Positions 24,019 to 38,100 of a DNA stretch of 64,000 bases are shown in pieces. The DNA lies in contig NC_092862.1 of NCBI RefSeq assembly GCF_032062135.1, positions 47,128,855 to 47,192,854 on the forward strand, written 5' to 3'. The position numbers and the translations under genes were made by a program. The stretch's first letter is position 1, and every line of letters starts with the position of its first letter. The notes under the pieces are model-generated. The model did no database searches. It saw nothing but the letters and a program-made list of their open reading frames with translations, and was not told where the DNA came from. The DNA is from Pyxicephalus adspersus. Lineage: Eukaryota > Chordata > Amphibia > Anura > Pyxicephalidae.

Positions 24019-24362
24019 GTAAAGTAAAACTTAACCCCACTATACTAACCTTTCCCTGTTCCATCACAGGAAGCTACCATCTTCTACTCTTCCTTGTTGG
24101 GATCTTCTGCAATTTCATTCCTATCATCACCAGGCCAAGATGACATAACTCCCGCGCAGGTGGGCACTAGTTCATTCAGTCCCAGCAAGCGCAAGGGAAG
24201 TCAGAATTGCTGGGTATCCTGTCAACCAATTCCTAAATTTGACAAGTCCAGAGAGTGATCAGGCAGGTAAGAATGATTATTGCAGAAGAGACATCACCTC
24301 TCCCTCTCTTCAATAATGCCCTAGCCGGTCACAAATATTGGAACATTGGTTCCACTTCAAAA
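24019..24362. mobile_element. TTAA-type MITE (TAAAGTAAAAC ends)
   Basis: The left end TAAAGTAAAACTTAACC pairs with the right end GGTTCCACTTCAAA as imperfect inverted repeats. The interior is more GC-rich than its flanks (CCATCTTCTACTCTTCC, ACTCCCGCGCAGG). It belongs with the TTAAAG-ended elements at 29367, 48135, 49940, 55637 and 55998. Confidence 0.5.
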
Positions 24363-27300
24363 ATGTCCACTGCAAGTATATTCTGAAATATATTGTTCCA
24401 CACTGGTTGAATGCAAAAGATTACACAAGCTAATTAGAAACGTTAATACATTTAAAAGCAGTATTCATCATGCAAATGATCACACCAAGCAAAATTTCCA
24501 TACAGTTCTTAGGATATGTAGTCTCTATGTATACAAAAAGTCCTGGATTTTTATATTCATACATTTAAGTTCACACACTGTGAAAAGGTTTAAATATAAA
24601 TGGACACTGAACTTTACAGCTGCCTTCTGCTATAAATGATTGTGTTGAAGGAAAAGGTTCCAAATACCATAAATGAATAATGCAAAGCAACTGTCTTATA
24701 TTTTGATGCAAGGAGCCATGTGTAAAACTCCAATCTATGTTATGGTGTGACCATTAGATGGAGCTGATGCAAAAAAGATCCAAAGTCTGTGTCATATGAG
24801 ACATTCTAAATTGAACAAGACACCTCTGCTCCAGATCACAGATAATGGTAAATAACTACACATTTTTACATGTGTATATAGATTCTCAAAATCTACAGGA
24901 CAACTGCAAATCAACTTTTACTGAGAAAATAAAAATTCCTTACAAATGTAGGCATTTCCTTATATAGGCAGGCACCTATTCACAACAAAACATGTTGTAC
25001 TTCATCGTATTGAATGCAGATAAATGTATTTAAAGAGAACTCCGTCTATAAATGGTCTTAGAGGTCTGAATAATATTAGCGAATTGTCCTTAATGACTTT
25101 TTTTTAAAGTAATTAATTGATATTATTTTATACAAAGACCAACCATATTTGCCTATTACATAAATAGCCTTTTATTTTGCTTCGGAAGCAATAGCCTCTC
25201 TACAGCAAAAAGCAGATTTAAATATAAATCTCAGCCCCCGAAAATGCATGTGGGCCAGATATTGGGATGTCTTTGTCTATATTGTAAGCGACATAATGGC
25301 AGACAAAGCAGTAATTTGTAACAATGCCAAGGAAGTCACTTTTTTGAACAGATGTATAAAACTTTTGGGTAGTGCTGCGTTTGCCTTGTTAAAGTTTGTG
25401 CAATCTAATTTTAGAAATAATTATGCTTAAAAGTCTATAATCCTAAATCTAATATTTTGTAAATACCATTACAAATACAGGTGTAGAACGTATTGACAAT
25501 GTTAAATACAAGTTAAATCATTTGGCATTTACTTATTACTTTGCAAGGAAATAAACTGTGCATACCTTGCACCTTAGGGAAATGTGTCTAATCCATTAAC
25601 ATTATATTAACTGAAGGCATAGATGATAAAATGTAAAAAGGAAGATGTTTTTTTCGTGTTACAGAAGCACAGATTTGATTTCTTACATTTGCAAATGATA
25701 GATGATTGTGATTGCTGCCCATTTATGATTAGTCTGATTATCTGTATTTCATCTTTAGTAATAGAAAGAGTTACCAAGATTATCTAGACAGATTGTAACC
25801 CCTCTGCCTTCTAAAATTTTGGTAAAGTGTATTCTATAACAATCGAATTTGCACCATGAATATAAATCTTTTCAGAATCAAACATGGACAGTAACTGAAA
25901 AAATAGTTTTTTAAAGTGTCCATAAAAATATTAGCAGTAAGCAGCCCTGACTTGTCATGCCATACACCATTTTGCTGTGTTCAAGACACAGAGATGTGGA
26001 TGAACAACAACCAAGCTATTCAGAATGCAAAGAAAGAATTGGTAAATTATGTATTTTGTAAAGGTATGATAATATTTCCGTTTTTAAGAAGCATTAGCAG
26101 GAAATACTTTAGACCTGTAATGTGTGTATGCATGGTATATTTCTATTCTATCAGATTCAGTTTCCTTGAATCGTTTTGAAATGTTTCCATTTGCTTTCAC
26201 TGTGCACAGTATGACACTTATTTTCCAGATCAATACTGTTTCTGTACAGTTAAAAATCTACATACTGTATGTATACCGCAGATCCTGTATATACCTTTAC
26301 TTAAGCTCAACAGATCTACACAAGCGTTTTACGCCCTTTATGGCTGTTTGAAGTGTATACCATAAATGTTTTGTAGTTTTAAAAAAAAATTGTGGTATAG
26401 ATTTACTTTTCCAGTTCAAAATAAGACAATGGCTGACCGGCTACAGAAGAGTACACTTCAAGCTTTTCTTCCTTTCTTCTTATCGCATTTCTAAAAGGCT
26501 TCCTAGGACAATAATCAACTTTTCTACAGCACAAGCAGGCTTGATGAGGCATCATCTACTGGATCCCAAGGTCTTGATACCCATATACAAGGTGCTCATT
26601 TCAACTATACCCACATTAACAACAGAATACTGGCGGTAGCCTTCCATATGGATGAGAGTTTTTTTAACCTTGGTTGAGAATCTGAAATTTGAGTAATCTG
26701 AGTACGGTTCCCGAATATATAGTATGGTATGTAGTGTATTGTATAGCTCAGAAAGTCTACCTGCTGGATGATGACAGATGGATTGGCTAAGCCATAATAA
26801 ATCTGTCCCTTTTTCCACCTGCAATATCCCTTGTTTTATTACACTGTATTTCCATAAAAAGAGTCAGCATTTGATTATTTAACTTTAAATCCAAATTTCA
26901 GAATACAATCCAAATATAATCCAAAGGTCAGAATACAAGCTGGTGGGCTAGAAAGCAATGCCGCAACAGTAGCAAAAGGTGAGCGACTGGCAAGGAGCAG
27001 AAAAATTTGGCTGGCAGGATATCCTAAGCATTGCTTAAATAGGTCAGGGGGAGGAACAGGAAGTTCAAGGTTCATCACAGCACTAAGTAGCCTTTCCTGA
27101 TGACTATGAGATCAGTCAGGGAGTCATCTAGCACTTAGCTTATCCAGTAGCTAAGTGGGTAGAGCTCCTGCCAGACACAGAAGCAGCCATGGTTTCTGAT
27201 CCTGATCTTGACAGGTTTGCACTATCAATTTGTACCTCTGGCTTTATATGTTTGCTGCTTGGACACTATTTTTCAGATTTGCCTTTGCCCCTACTGATAA

Positions 27301-29366
27301 GAAATGAGCAAAAATGTAATCAGACATTAAAGCTCTTATCTCAACCAGACAATTTCTATGAACAGACTTGTTATCGTTACCTGTTATTTGTATTGCCCTG
27401 AAAAGATTTTTTTCATTCGTTCTATAATAAAAATGTATTGAAATTAGAATTGTACTAAGAAATCAGGCAAGTTTTTTATGTAAAAATGGACAAAAATGTC
27501 TGTGTTTAAATAGGAGATTATTGGTGGTAAACCAATGGTAAATTGTGACTATTAACCAAGTGAAATCACAACAAGTAGTTAGAATTATAAACAGGCAATA
27601 TTTTCAATTGTTGGTAAAAATTTGCCTGTTTGGATATTGCTTTGGTAGTCCTTTCAAACAAATAGGCTGCCCTAAAGTAATGCATTAAATAAGCTACAAT
27701 GCAGAAGGGTGACCTGAAAGGGCTTTAAAGGTCAGAGGTTAGCCCAAAATAAACTGTATATTGGTAAGTTCCTATTACTCTTTCAAGGACAAAAATAATT
27801 TTCTGATGTAAAAATTCATTCATTAGCATATTGCTCAAAATGAACAGTTCCCATATGGAAAAATGACTGGTACATGGCTTTTATATAATGTGTTCCAATT
27901 TGGAATGCACACAAATAGATGTTATATTGCTTTTCTAATTCTTACTTTGTCACATTGTGAGTGGCAAATTGTCATATGTTCACACAATTAGTGTAAGATA
28001 AATCATTTTACTATAGACAAAAACTGCAATGTATAGAAATCTGAAACGCATCCAAGGGTATAATTACATTTGCAAATCTTTTCACAAATGTGTGCCATGG
28101 GACTTGGTACACAATTCCTCTTCCTTATTTTCTTTCAGGTGATCTCTAAAGGGCTATCAGCCAAATCAGCAGCTGAAAAAAATGCTTAGTTATTTCTGTG
28201 TTTCTCAGCAAGAGTCTCTTAAGGGCAATTACACTGGGCACTGAGGAAATTAAATTGCTAATTTTGACACAGAATGAGTATAATTGCAGCAGACTTGCAT
28301 AATTGATCATTTTTAAGTTAACCAGTTTACAGTTTGAGTGGTTCTTGATCTCCATGACTCATGTTGAGTGTTTGACCAGTAAAAAATTGCATTAAGAGAG
28401 GTTAATTAATTTTAGTATTTTTTTCATGAGTATTGTTCATTTATTTTAGATTATTTTTACCTCACACAAAAAAATGCAGATCCAGTACTAGTGGTGGTGC
28501 TTGTCCAAAAACAATGGAGTAGTTTTGGAAAAAGAGATTTAATAGTAAAATTACTGATTTTGCTGTGAAAACTTGGTAAACGTGTGAAAAATGGAAACAT
28601 GCAGTTTTTGCTAACTGGGATGCTCAGGTAAAATTTGTTTAAAAAAATCCACTTTGTTTTTGATATATATAATTTACCAAGTAATATGTACTTTTATGTA
28701 TCACCATAAAATTCTTCAATGTTAGTGGCTAAACTTTGAATCCTTTAACTATAAACTTTTTTTTTAAACATTCTTTATATTCAAGTGTTCAACCATATAT
28801 ATATATATATATATAGCATAAAACATAAACGTGTAAGAGAACAAACAGTACGGTACATAGGCAATCCCAGCAGATCGTGCAGTATGTAGTCTGTAATCAG
28901 TCTCTAGTGAGCAAAACTATAAATGCCATGATTATCTTACATCGAGATATAGTTTTTTTTATCTAGCTATTGTTTCATAAAAAATCCATTAACCATAGCA
29001 TCAACCATGTTATATGCATGGGGAAAACTATATTAATTTAAAAGTTGCTTGACTTCCTAATATATATATATATAATCACTACTCATCCAAGCCAATATGT
29101 CACTGTGATATTTCTCTGGCTGTGGAAATACCAGTGAAGATTTCTTACAGTATCTGCTAAAATACACAGAAATTACACAAAGATTTCTGTACTGTTACTG
29201 TACTGTTAGGGAGTCCATAAGGTTAAGGAAAGAGATATGGCTGGTATGGTAAAGGCAGGGGTTAAATTAGGGGTAAAAATCACCAGACTGGGTAAATTAA
29301 AGGGAAAATCTTTTTTTTTTTTTTTTTTTAAGCCAATTAAGATTTTCTATTGATTGGGGCAACAGC
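24363..29366. other. Anonymous DNA with no recognised gene
   Basis: AT-rich sequence with a short (AT)n run at 28795-28815. The segment about 26830-27190 is richer in GC and may be an old repeat fragment, but I cannot name it. ORFs at 26552-26824 and elsewhere show no domain. Confidence 0.5.
28795..28815. repeat. Short (AT)n run
   Basis: About ten AT units. Confidence 0.9.
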
Positions 29367-29556
29367 TTAAAGGGACAGTTAGCCTCAATTCAAACAGAAT
29401 ATACATAAAACCCCCAATTTAGGCCTAAATATTATGCCTATTAGATGTAAATAATAGGCCTATTAATCATTCAGAAACAGAGGAATAGAAGGGAGATAGT
29501 GGCACCTGGTGCTGAAATGCAGTCAGGTGAGTTGGCAGGGTTTGGTTCTACTTTAA
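29367..29556. mobile_element. TTAA-flanked MITE (about 190 bp)
   Basis: It is bounded by TTAAAGGGACAGTTAGCC and GGTTTGGTTCTACTTTAA, imperfect inverted repeats with TTAA at both ends. No coding potential. Confidence 0.45.
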
Positions 29557-31870
29557 AGTTTAGTACGCGTTCCCCAGGGTGAGGGGTATCTGGGGCCTAC
29601 TTAGGGGGGCTTCTGGATTCCAAATACACCCTCCCACTCACAGATGGGTCAGTTTGTGTGGAAAAGGCCCTCTCCCTTTTGTCAAAAGGGAGGGGGTTAC
29701 TCTTTTTTGGGAAAAGCAGGTTCCAGTGGACCTTTTATGGATAGGAGAGGGGTGACACCCATTCATTGCCTCATTTACAATCCAGGAAATTCCTGAACCT
29801 ATTGGAGGGTCTGGTTTTAATATTATGTAAATGTGTTTGGGGGGCTGCTGTTTATTTTCCTAATTAAAAAAAAAAAAAAACTTTTTCGGGTTCTGGCTGG
29901 TAGAGTAAGAAGGCTGTTATAGTCTGTAGGATGAATTAGCTGAGCTGTTCTTTGTGTATTGTGGGATAGGTTTGTCATTGAATTCCAAGGGATTCGAGTT
30001 TGGCTACAAATTATCCTAAACCCTGGGTCAATTTACCAAATTGCCAGTGATTCCAAGACCTGATCCAAATGTAAAAAAATTAAACCTTTTTTTCCTTTTA
30101 GTTTTTTAGTTATACTTAAGGACTGTTTTGAGTCTGTACAACTAAAACTATTTAAAATCAGTGCAGCATAGTGTGGAAATAATTTGTTTAGGTGATACAT
30201 ATATTATATACTGTCATGGACCACCACAGCACTGCCCAAAGGTTAGAAACCAATGCAAAACATTCAGCCTTTTTTAAATAGACTATCCAAATCATTATAA
30301 AGCTTTGACGTACTGTATGTACAAGAGTTTTTACTTTAGCTATGTAAATTTAAATCTCATTGGACATTGGCTGAAAATTAGCATACTTATCCTGTTGTGT
30401 TAGCTTTTTATATTAAGCCTATAGTCTCAATAGGCAGCTAAAACTTTGCGAACTGTCATAATACAACGACACTGTAGCTTTCCCAATTGGCCCTGCCAGT
30501 TCTAACTAGTTAATCTTACCTTACAATAGTTATATTCAGTAACCTGCACCGTGATACTGATAGCTATAATGAAATCCATCTTCTCACATGAGACATGTTC
30601 AGTAAGCAGCATTGGTATTTTTGTCCTCACAAGCTTAAGTTTTCTAAGATTTGCAAGCTTTTGTTAAAAATAGCTGATTTTTGTTCTGAGACAAAATCAG
30701 ATTGTTAGATTTTCTCTTAGGGGAAGCTGAAACCATAACTGGGCAGAAATTGTATTGTGTTTTTTAAAGTATTATTTATTAAGTTGCTCAGTAACGTTTT
30801 TGCAATGCAGGTCAGTAGGATGTACACTATCCCTGATTTCTAAACATGCAGCATTATTGTCCTGATTTTGTATTAGAAAGATATTTATTTTTTTGATAGG
30901 CAGGTATAAAGCATAATTTAATACAGTTAAACATTACAAACAAATATTTACTTTCAATTTCATAAATATGAGTGTTTCATTATTATACATACCATCAGCT
31001 GGTATATTTACTGTAAAAGAGGACTCAGGCTAAGGCTGGTCATACGCTAGTTGACTATTTTCCTCATATTGATTACTTACCTGGTTTGCCCTTGTACCTC
31101 ACAGTCAATCCGAATTCAGAAGAATTTTAATCAAATATTGATCAGACCTAATGTTGGTGTTCAGATTGAAGTCCATTGCAAAATCAACATGAACATCCAG
31201 CAACAATTTTGGTTTGTAATTGATTACTGTTGTAATCAATACCAAATGTCTGTAGGTCATTTCCATAGGTACAATACACATCAGTCAGTGCTTTTTGTGG
31301 CTGGTGGTTCTCAGGGTCCATTCATCTTTTTTATTAGCTCCAAGCAGCTCCTAATTTAAACATTTGCACCAGGAACATCAATCTACAGTAAATGTTTGGT
31401 GAATGTCACATTCACAGCCTTGTACACATTTCCAATTGTTGAATAAATAAAGGCGCATTTTCTTCTTTTAAGGTAATGTCTTTAAAGGTAATATCTTCAA
31501 ATTGCCTAAAAAGTAAAATGTTTTTTTAATACAATATTGGTAAAATAATGACATTCCCTTTTCCCAGGAAGAAAACAAACTTCTATATTATCTACCAGAA
31601 TAATAGTAATAACAAAGTTATCTCTTTTTAAATATGTCAATAGCCAAATCTTAAAATGGTAATATAAAAATAGAATGAAAGCAAATCTGAACTCACAAGA
31701 AATAATGAAGGGCAACAAGCATCCAATAATATAGGAGAAACTATATTTATAAGCTTAGAAAAATTGTTTAGTTATGCAGTCATTCTGTGAAGAGGTTGCT
31801 GGTGGTTTTCACTATTTCAGGCTGAACAGTAAAAGGGGACCAGAGTACCTGCATTGTCAGCTTCTGCCTA
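29557..31870. other. Anonymous DNA with a GC-rich block
   Basis: 29570-29760 is unusually G-rich (GTTCCCCAGGGTGAGGGG, CCTTTTGTCAAAAGGGAGGG, the latter a short hairpin) and may be an unclassified repeat. The rest is AT-rich without recognised exons. Confidence 0.4.
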
Positions 31871-32175
31871 TTATCACACAGTATTTATATAGCGCTGACA
31901 TATTACGTAGAGCTTTACAGTCATGACACTAGCTGTCCCTCAAAGGGGCTCACAATCTAATGTCCCTACCATAGGTAGGTAAGGGCAATTTTGAGGGAAA
32001 GTCAAATAACCTAACTGCATGTTTTTGGAATGTGGGTGGAAACTGGAGTACCCGGAGGAAACCCACGCAAACACGGGCAGAACTGGCAAACTCCATGCAG
32101 ATAGTGTCCTGGCCGAGATTCGAACCTGGGACCTAGCTCTGCAAAAACCAGAGTGCTAAGCACAATGAGGTGGCT
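31871..32175 (-). mobile_element. tRNA-headed SINE
   Basis: Read on the minus strand, the right end gives a tRNA-like head with a B-box-like GGTTCGAATCTCGGCCAGGA. A conserved body follows (GAGTTTGCCAG, GGGTTTCCTCCGGGTACTCC, CACATTCCAAAAACATGCAG) and then a tail (GATTGTGAGCCCCTTTGAGG, ATATAAATACTGTGTGATAA). The same family occurs twice at 41461-42137. Confidence 0.75.
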
Positions 32176-35100
32176 ACAAATATAGACATTCTGAATGGAG
32201 CATGAAGTGTTGCCACAAGCATTAGGGATATGCAGAGTTCTGTAAGAGATATAAAGTCTTTATGGGGACTAATGGAACATATTTTTAGAAAAGATTTTAT
32301 CATTAAAACCTGTAACAAATATGAATGATATTTTACTTTAGTAACACATAATATTTCCTCTATATTGCTTCTATGGTTTTACCACTACATATAAACAAAT
32401 GTTTTGGATGTACCAATAGAACTGTCTATTACGCCACTAATGAGTCTGTACCAAGGGCATCTGGGTGAGGTAGGGATGAGTGGGTAGCACAGTTACATTT
32501 TTATGAATGTTTCCAGACTCTGGTCATTTGTAAACCAAATTCTGAAAATGGACTGAAGTTGAAAGCCTATTCGTGGGATGTTGGAAGTAGTAAGAAGCCT
32601 ACCCTACCCAATAGCAATAAAAGCACCATATATAGAGCAATCTCACTGCTCTCAGGCAGATACTATGGTGTGTTAAATAAAAATATGAATATAAGCTTAC
32701 ATAAAGGTTCAGAGCCCTACAGTGATGTACATGTTTTCCAATTCTTGCACATTAAACTGATGTGCTTTTTATGTCAAACATTCCTTTTTATGTCAAACAG
32801 TATTACACACACTAGTTCACTTAGTTATGTAAGATCTCCCGAGTAGATTTTAAATTGTAGATAGTTGACTGGTCTGGTATTTCAACATTTCTGATTTTAT
32901 GGTGATGTTGAACACTTTCAGAGAGCTTCTTGGCTCCAACAGTTACAAGCCTGTTCAACAGTCCCTCATTTTCTATAAACAAATGAAGCTGTACAGTCTT
33001 TAATGACAATTTTATATGAATATCCTGTCTCAGAATATGTATGATATAAATATTTAGTTCAGAATTGGACTAAGTTACATTTTGCCTTTGCTCTTTTTCT
33101 CTCTTAGTTATTTTGCTTGTATATACATTTTTTTTAGTGCTTTAGGTTAAATGTTATTTTTTAAGCTAAGATCAGGTTGGTTTACTCCTTTAGAACTAAA
33201 AGTAGTTAATGTTTATTGAAACCAAATCTTCATAGGCAAGTGAAATTGTACATTCATTTAAACAAACTCTATCCAATATTTAGTACAAGAAAAATAAATC
33301 CTGCTTGCTTCACTCTGTAGGGTATATGCATGGATTTGTATATACAGCCCAAAAAATGATTATATAACTTTCTGGTTGAATGTTTTCTAGATACTAGTCA
33401 CCTGTCATGTCACCCTTGCTAAAAACCTATTCTCAAGGGAAAGCTGAAACTAGGATCTGTACTAGTTTCAGCCAGATTAGTGATAAATAAAAGTGACAAT
33501 TTCAATTTCACATAATGGCATATTTTTGTGAAATACATTGGGGTTAATGAAAAAGCCAAATATTACAATGTATATTTTTTTGTGAGAGCTGCGTAATGAT
33601 TTAAAATACAAAGGACTGTTTCATCTACTGTTTATCTTCAAAAACATAAAGAATAAAGAAAGTAGGAGGAAATTTACATCAGTATTTGTCAGGTGCATTA
33701 AATAGCACAGCATCTGTAATTTAAATTTATAAAAATGTGGTTAGCAAATTTGTGTCTGATATTTAAATTTGTAAGTGTGGGAATGGCAAATATTAGGTTT
33801 ATGGCTGCTGAATCTTTGCTTTATATCTGTACACATTTTTTGTTTGTGGATTGTGTTTTGCATTACTATGCTATGAGACAGCAGCAGCAGCAGCACTGAA
33901 AAGCTACTAAAAGGGATAACAAAAGCAGCAATCTCTATCAGCAGGTAAGCAGCCTGAAGTTTCTCCGCTAATACAAGAGTAGAATCTGCTAAAAATGTTT
34001 TCTTTTCCTAGTTGTTGGTGGTGTGAATGAGCTCCAAGAAAATGCAGAAAAATATATTTTTTTCCCAAAGGCTCTTATCAACAAGACACAAGTAATTCTA
34101 AGATATGATTTCTGAAGCACTAGTACAAGTTTATCAGTTGCTTAACATACCTTTGAAGAAGTCAAATAATGAAACACAGGAACAAAATGATCTCAGGTGA
34201 TCGGTATGCTTTGGACCTAATTTTATTACATTTAACTGCAAATAAACTTAATATCAGTAACATCTAATTACCTAAATTAAATTATTGCACTAAATAGTTC
34301 CTGTCTGTATTTTATGTTTCTAATCTTGAGGAATAGGGTGAATATAAGAATATATTGTGTGGGCTAGATATTACAAGGCTATAAATACATGTGGAAGCTA
34401 ATGCTCACAGGGAAGATGTTTTCCCCAAGGAAGTTGAACATATTCAAGGTAGTATTGATGATGAGAGTCTGTCTCAGCGGGCTGTATGGCACATGATATG
34501 GTGTTTTGAGAACAAGGATTGGATCAATGATTCACACCATGGGTGATATGTTTGGATGACTTGTTTTTTTCTTTTTTTTGTGTTTATGATCTAAAAGACT
34601 GATCACATTTTTGGATTAATAAATAATGTTACACTTATAATACTTTTTTTATAGTGATTTTTTTGTGGCTAGGGAGCACTGAAGACCGAATACATTAATG
34701 TGAGACAAGTCATTGGTTGGGATATTGTACTTAAAATATTCCCATCCGTGATTTAAATATGGAAAAAGTAATTGTTTGGTTTACAGGGCACTGAATGCTG
34801 AAGACAGAAATAATGATGAAATACCTCTTTTGCAGAATATCTGTGGTGATTTGCTGACATTGATGTATATACATTTTTGTATAGGGGGATTGTTATTTCT
34901 TGTTGCCACAACCTTATCTAATATCAGACCGGCTTTCACCTGATTCCGTTTGACCTAAATAGGATTTCATAGACATCCACTAAAATAAAGAGGAAATGGA
35001 TGCACGACCAAAAGTTTATACGTCTGACCAGGTCCTAAAGGGGTATATTGTGGCCTTTTAAATACTATTTGTACTATTGTTTTTTTCAAACTAGCCCCAA

Positions 35101-38100
35101 AATGTTGGAAAGGGATGAAAAATGGGTTGAAGATCCAGGCCAAAAGCAGCATAATAAAGAGTAACTCCAGATACAAGGTTATGCTATATGAGTACAATTG
35201 CAATACACATATTGTTCTTACTATAATGTGTAAATAGCTACATGGTGTGTCCCATCTTGGCCACAAAAACAGGCTTTCAATATTCCATTATGATATTTAT
35301 TACATTATGTACAATACAGTATGCAATATTATTTTCAAATTATACACATTTTTAGAAATAAGAGCTCCCATATTTTTTCTTGACAGGTTCCCTTTAAAGA
35401 ACATTTGCCAAAAATATTGGGATTTTCATTCTGTTATTTCTCTGTCTTCCATATATATCTTGGATTAGAAGTATGATTTATTTTATGTCTAATTAATTTT
35501 CTGAGCTAGAAAATTTTAGGATATAAATATATCATTTTAAATGTAATTTTATTTTTAACAACTGCATTGCAAAGTCTACTATGAGGGCTACCTCATTTTT
35601 ACTATCAGTTAAATAACGTAACCCTTACACTATCACAGGTTTTGTTGTATTGATATTAGGAAAATGGCAAGTCCATATAGCAGCAGGCAGCTTTGGTACA
35701 CATATTAATGCAACACATTCTTATTACGGCGATATTAGCCCAATACAATGTATAAACTGAGACTATTGTAGACTGGAAATGACTGGTTTGTCAGTCTCAA
35801 AATATAGGAAATGTCCTTTCAAATATGATTAAGAGATTTTCTGAGTTAGCCATGTATTTTCAACTTGAGCCTATATGAGCTTGCGATAGCATTATATTTT
35901 TTTAATACTATACTTTTATCGGTATAGTGCTATGGGCTATTTGTGACCTTTTACAAATAGCGATAGTAATAGCTTTATACACTTGATCAAGGTGAAAGTC
36001 AACCTGTCACAAACCTAGTCAATTCAAGTTGAAAATATGGGATAAAATATATATAAACAGAGGTTACTTTTAGTGAAAACTGCATTCCAAAATGATCAGT
36101 AAATCCGGAGGTAATAGTAGCTAAAATTTTAATGTATATCTTGACTTTTCCAATGAAAGTTAAATTTAGCCTAATGCCCTTCCACCTTCTAAACCTCCCG
36201 ACTGATCATTTCATATTCTACCAGTCTCAGTGGCCTACACGGAGTCTCAAGAGGTGGTTGGCACAGCTTTCCTTAACATAAAAATGGAAGATTTTAAAGT
36301 TAGCCGTAGTGAAGACAGAATGAGATCTAGAAGCTCCCATATTTATATGCTTACACATTGCTTTTTACAGGCCTCTAACTAGTGATATATTTAGACTTCA
36401 TGCTGTCGTACACAGTCGCCCTTCTGCACCAGCTCCATTTCATGTGGGTCATATTAATATTTTAATAGTGTGTCAATAGGAGGAAGGGATGCAGTCTGCT
36501 GAATATGCAGGACTATTTTTCAGATGTAAAGACCAGTGAGACATAGGTTTACGACTCTTTAAAACAAATTTTTTGAGTAAACTGAAATAAAAAAATCTGA
36601 GTTATCCAAGTTATTATATTCACTTCTTTAGCAGCTGTATTATCACATCTTGCATCCGTTGAAGCACTGCAACCTGCTATGTCCTGTTGATATTTATGGG
36701 AGGGAGGAAAGAGTAACATCACCAGGCAAGGGTTGTAGACATTCAATACTAAAGGAAGTTGAAATGTCTAACTCATGCAGGATCTGAAGGGAAGCAGGAG
36801 TCAAAGGTCTCCAAAGAATTGAGCATAATAGCTCTTATATAGCAGGCATCTGAAAATTGGATTATTTTTCCCTGTAAACCACCTGACTGCTCTCAACATC
36901 TCATGCACCCCTTTTTTTTTACAGTCCATTTCTACCAAATGCTGAAAGGTGAACAGAAGACAGAATTAAGGAAAAAAACATTCACATTGTGTAAATTTTG
37001 AGACTTGGTGCTAGATCCTACCTCTACTAACCCCACTGTCCTAGGTATTGGCTTACAAGTGTCATTATGTTATCAACAATCCTTCCTCTAACCTAATGTG
37101 TTACAGCTAACACGTGTCATTGTGTAACTTGGGTTATCAGAACCTGGAAATGTTTGCTAGGAGAAGTCACTATTCAGTACAGACTTGGAGTTATAGTTAA
37201 AATCCTGTCACTTGCAAAGCAGAATTTTTGCCGAATCTGTCTAACAACATCATCATCAATCAAAAAGTGATGGTAACTCTTCAACAGAGCCTCTGACTGT
37301 AGTAAAGTAGTGAGCTGTAGTGACGTAGCAAAGAAGCAGTAAAATGCTGGAAATGATGATGAGAATAATTAAAACCATTTGACAGTTAGGCCACATCACT
37401 AAATAATCATGAATACTGGTGTAACAATAAATGTAAACTTTTATCATCTATAAAAATGTTGTGCTAACCCCCCTAGAAAGAAAGGGTTGACTGTATTATA
37501 AGAATATATTCTTCAGTCCTTGCTTGAACAATGCAGGACTGCTGTTTAGAAAGGCCACAATCACATGAGAAGCAAAGAGGAATGACACCCTATGAATGCA
37601 GGTACAAGTAACATGGGCACTATTACTGCTTATTTCTTAGCCCCTACACTATTCGAACATTTAACCCCAGCTACCTGGGGGAAGCAACATACTGAATTGT
37701 ATTGTGGATAGGATTTCAGCTTTAATGGTAGCTTTAAAGCAGATACAGAAATATTTGTCACACTGCTCTATATCTGTATATGTAATATTTATAAAATATA
37801 AATCTTACTTTTAGAAACAGATAACATAATTTGTGTTTAGAGCTCTACAGTTAATCTGCATTGTGCAGAGGAGGTCCAAGCTTTCTAAATTAAATTTATT
37901 GCAAGTTATAAGGCAATTTAGTTATTTTTGGTACTTCTGTATCAAAGGGTGACTCAAACTAATTATATGGATACATTTTACATGCAGGACAGGGGTTCTT
38001 TAGAAGAACTATTTAGAAGTATGTTCAATTTTACTGCAGATTTAGCAAATATCACCATACAGAATTTCTATGACTGTTTGTTTTATTTGTAATTTTTTAA

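Noticed and set aside
26552..26824. 90-residue minus-strand ORF
   Set aside because: No domain seen, and stop-free length is not unusual for this much sequence.
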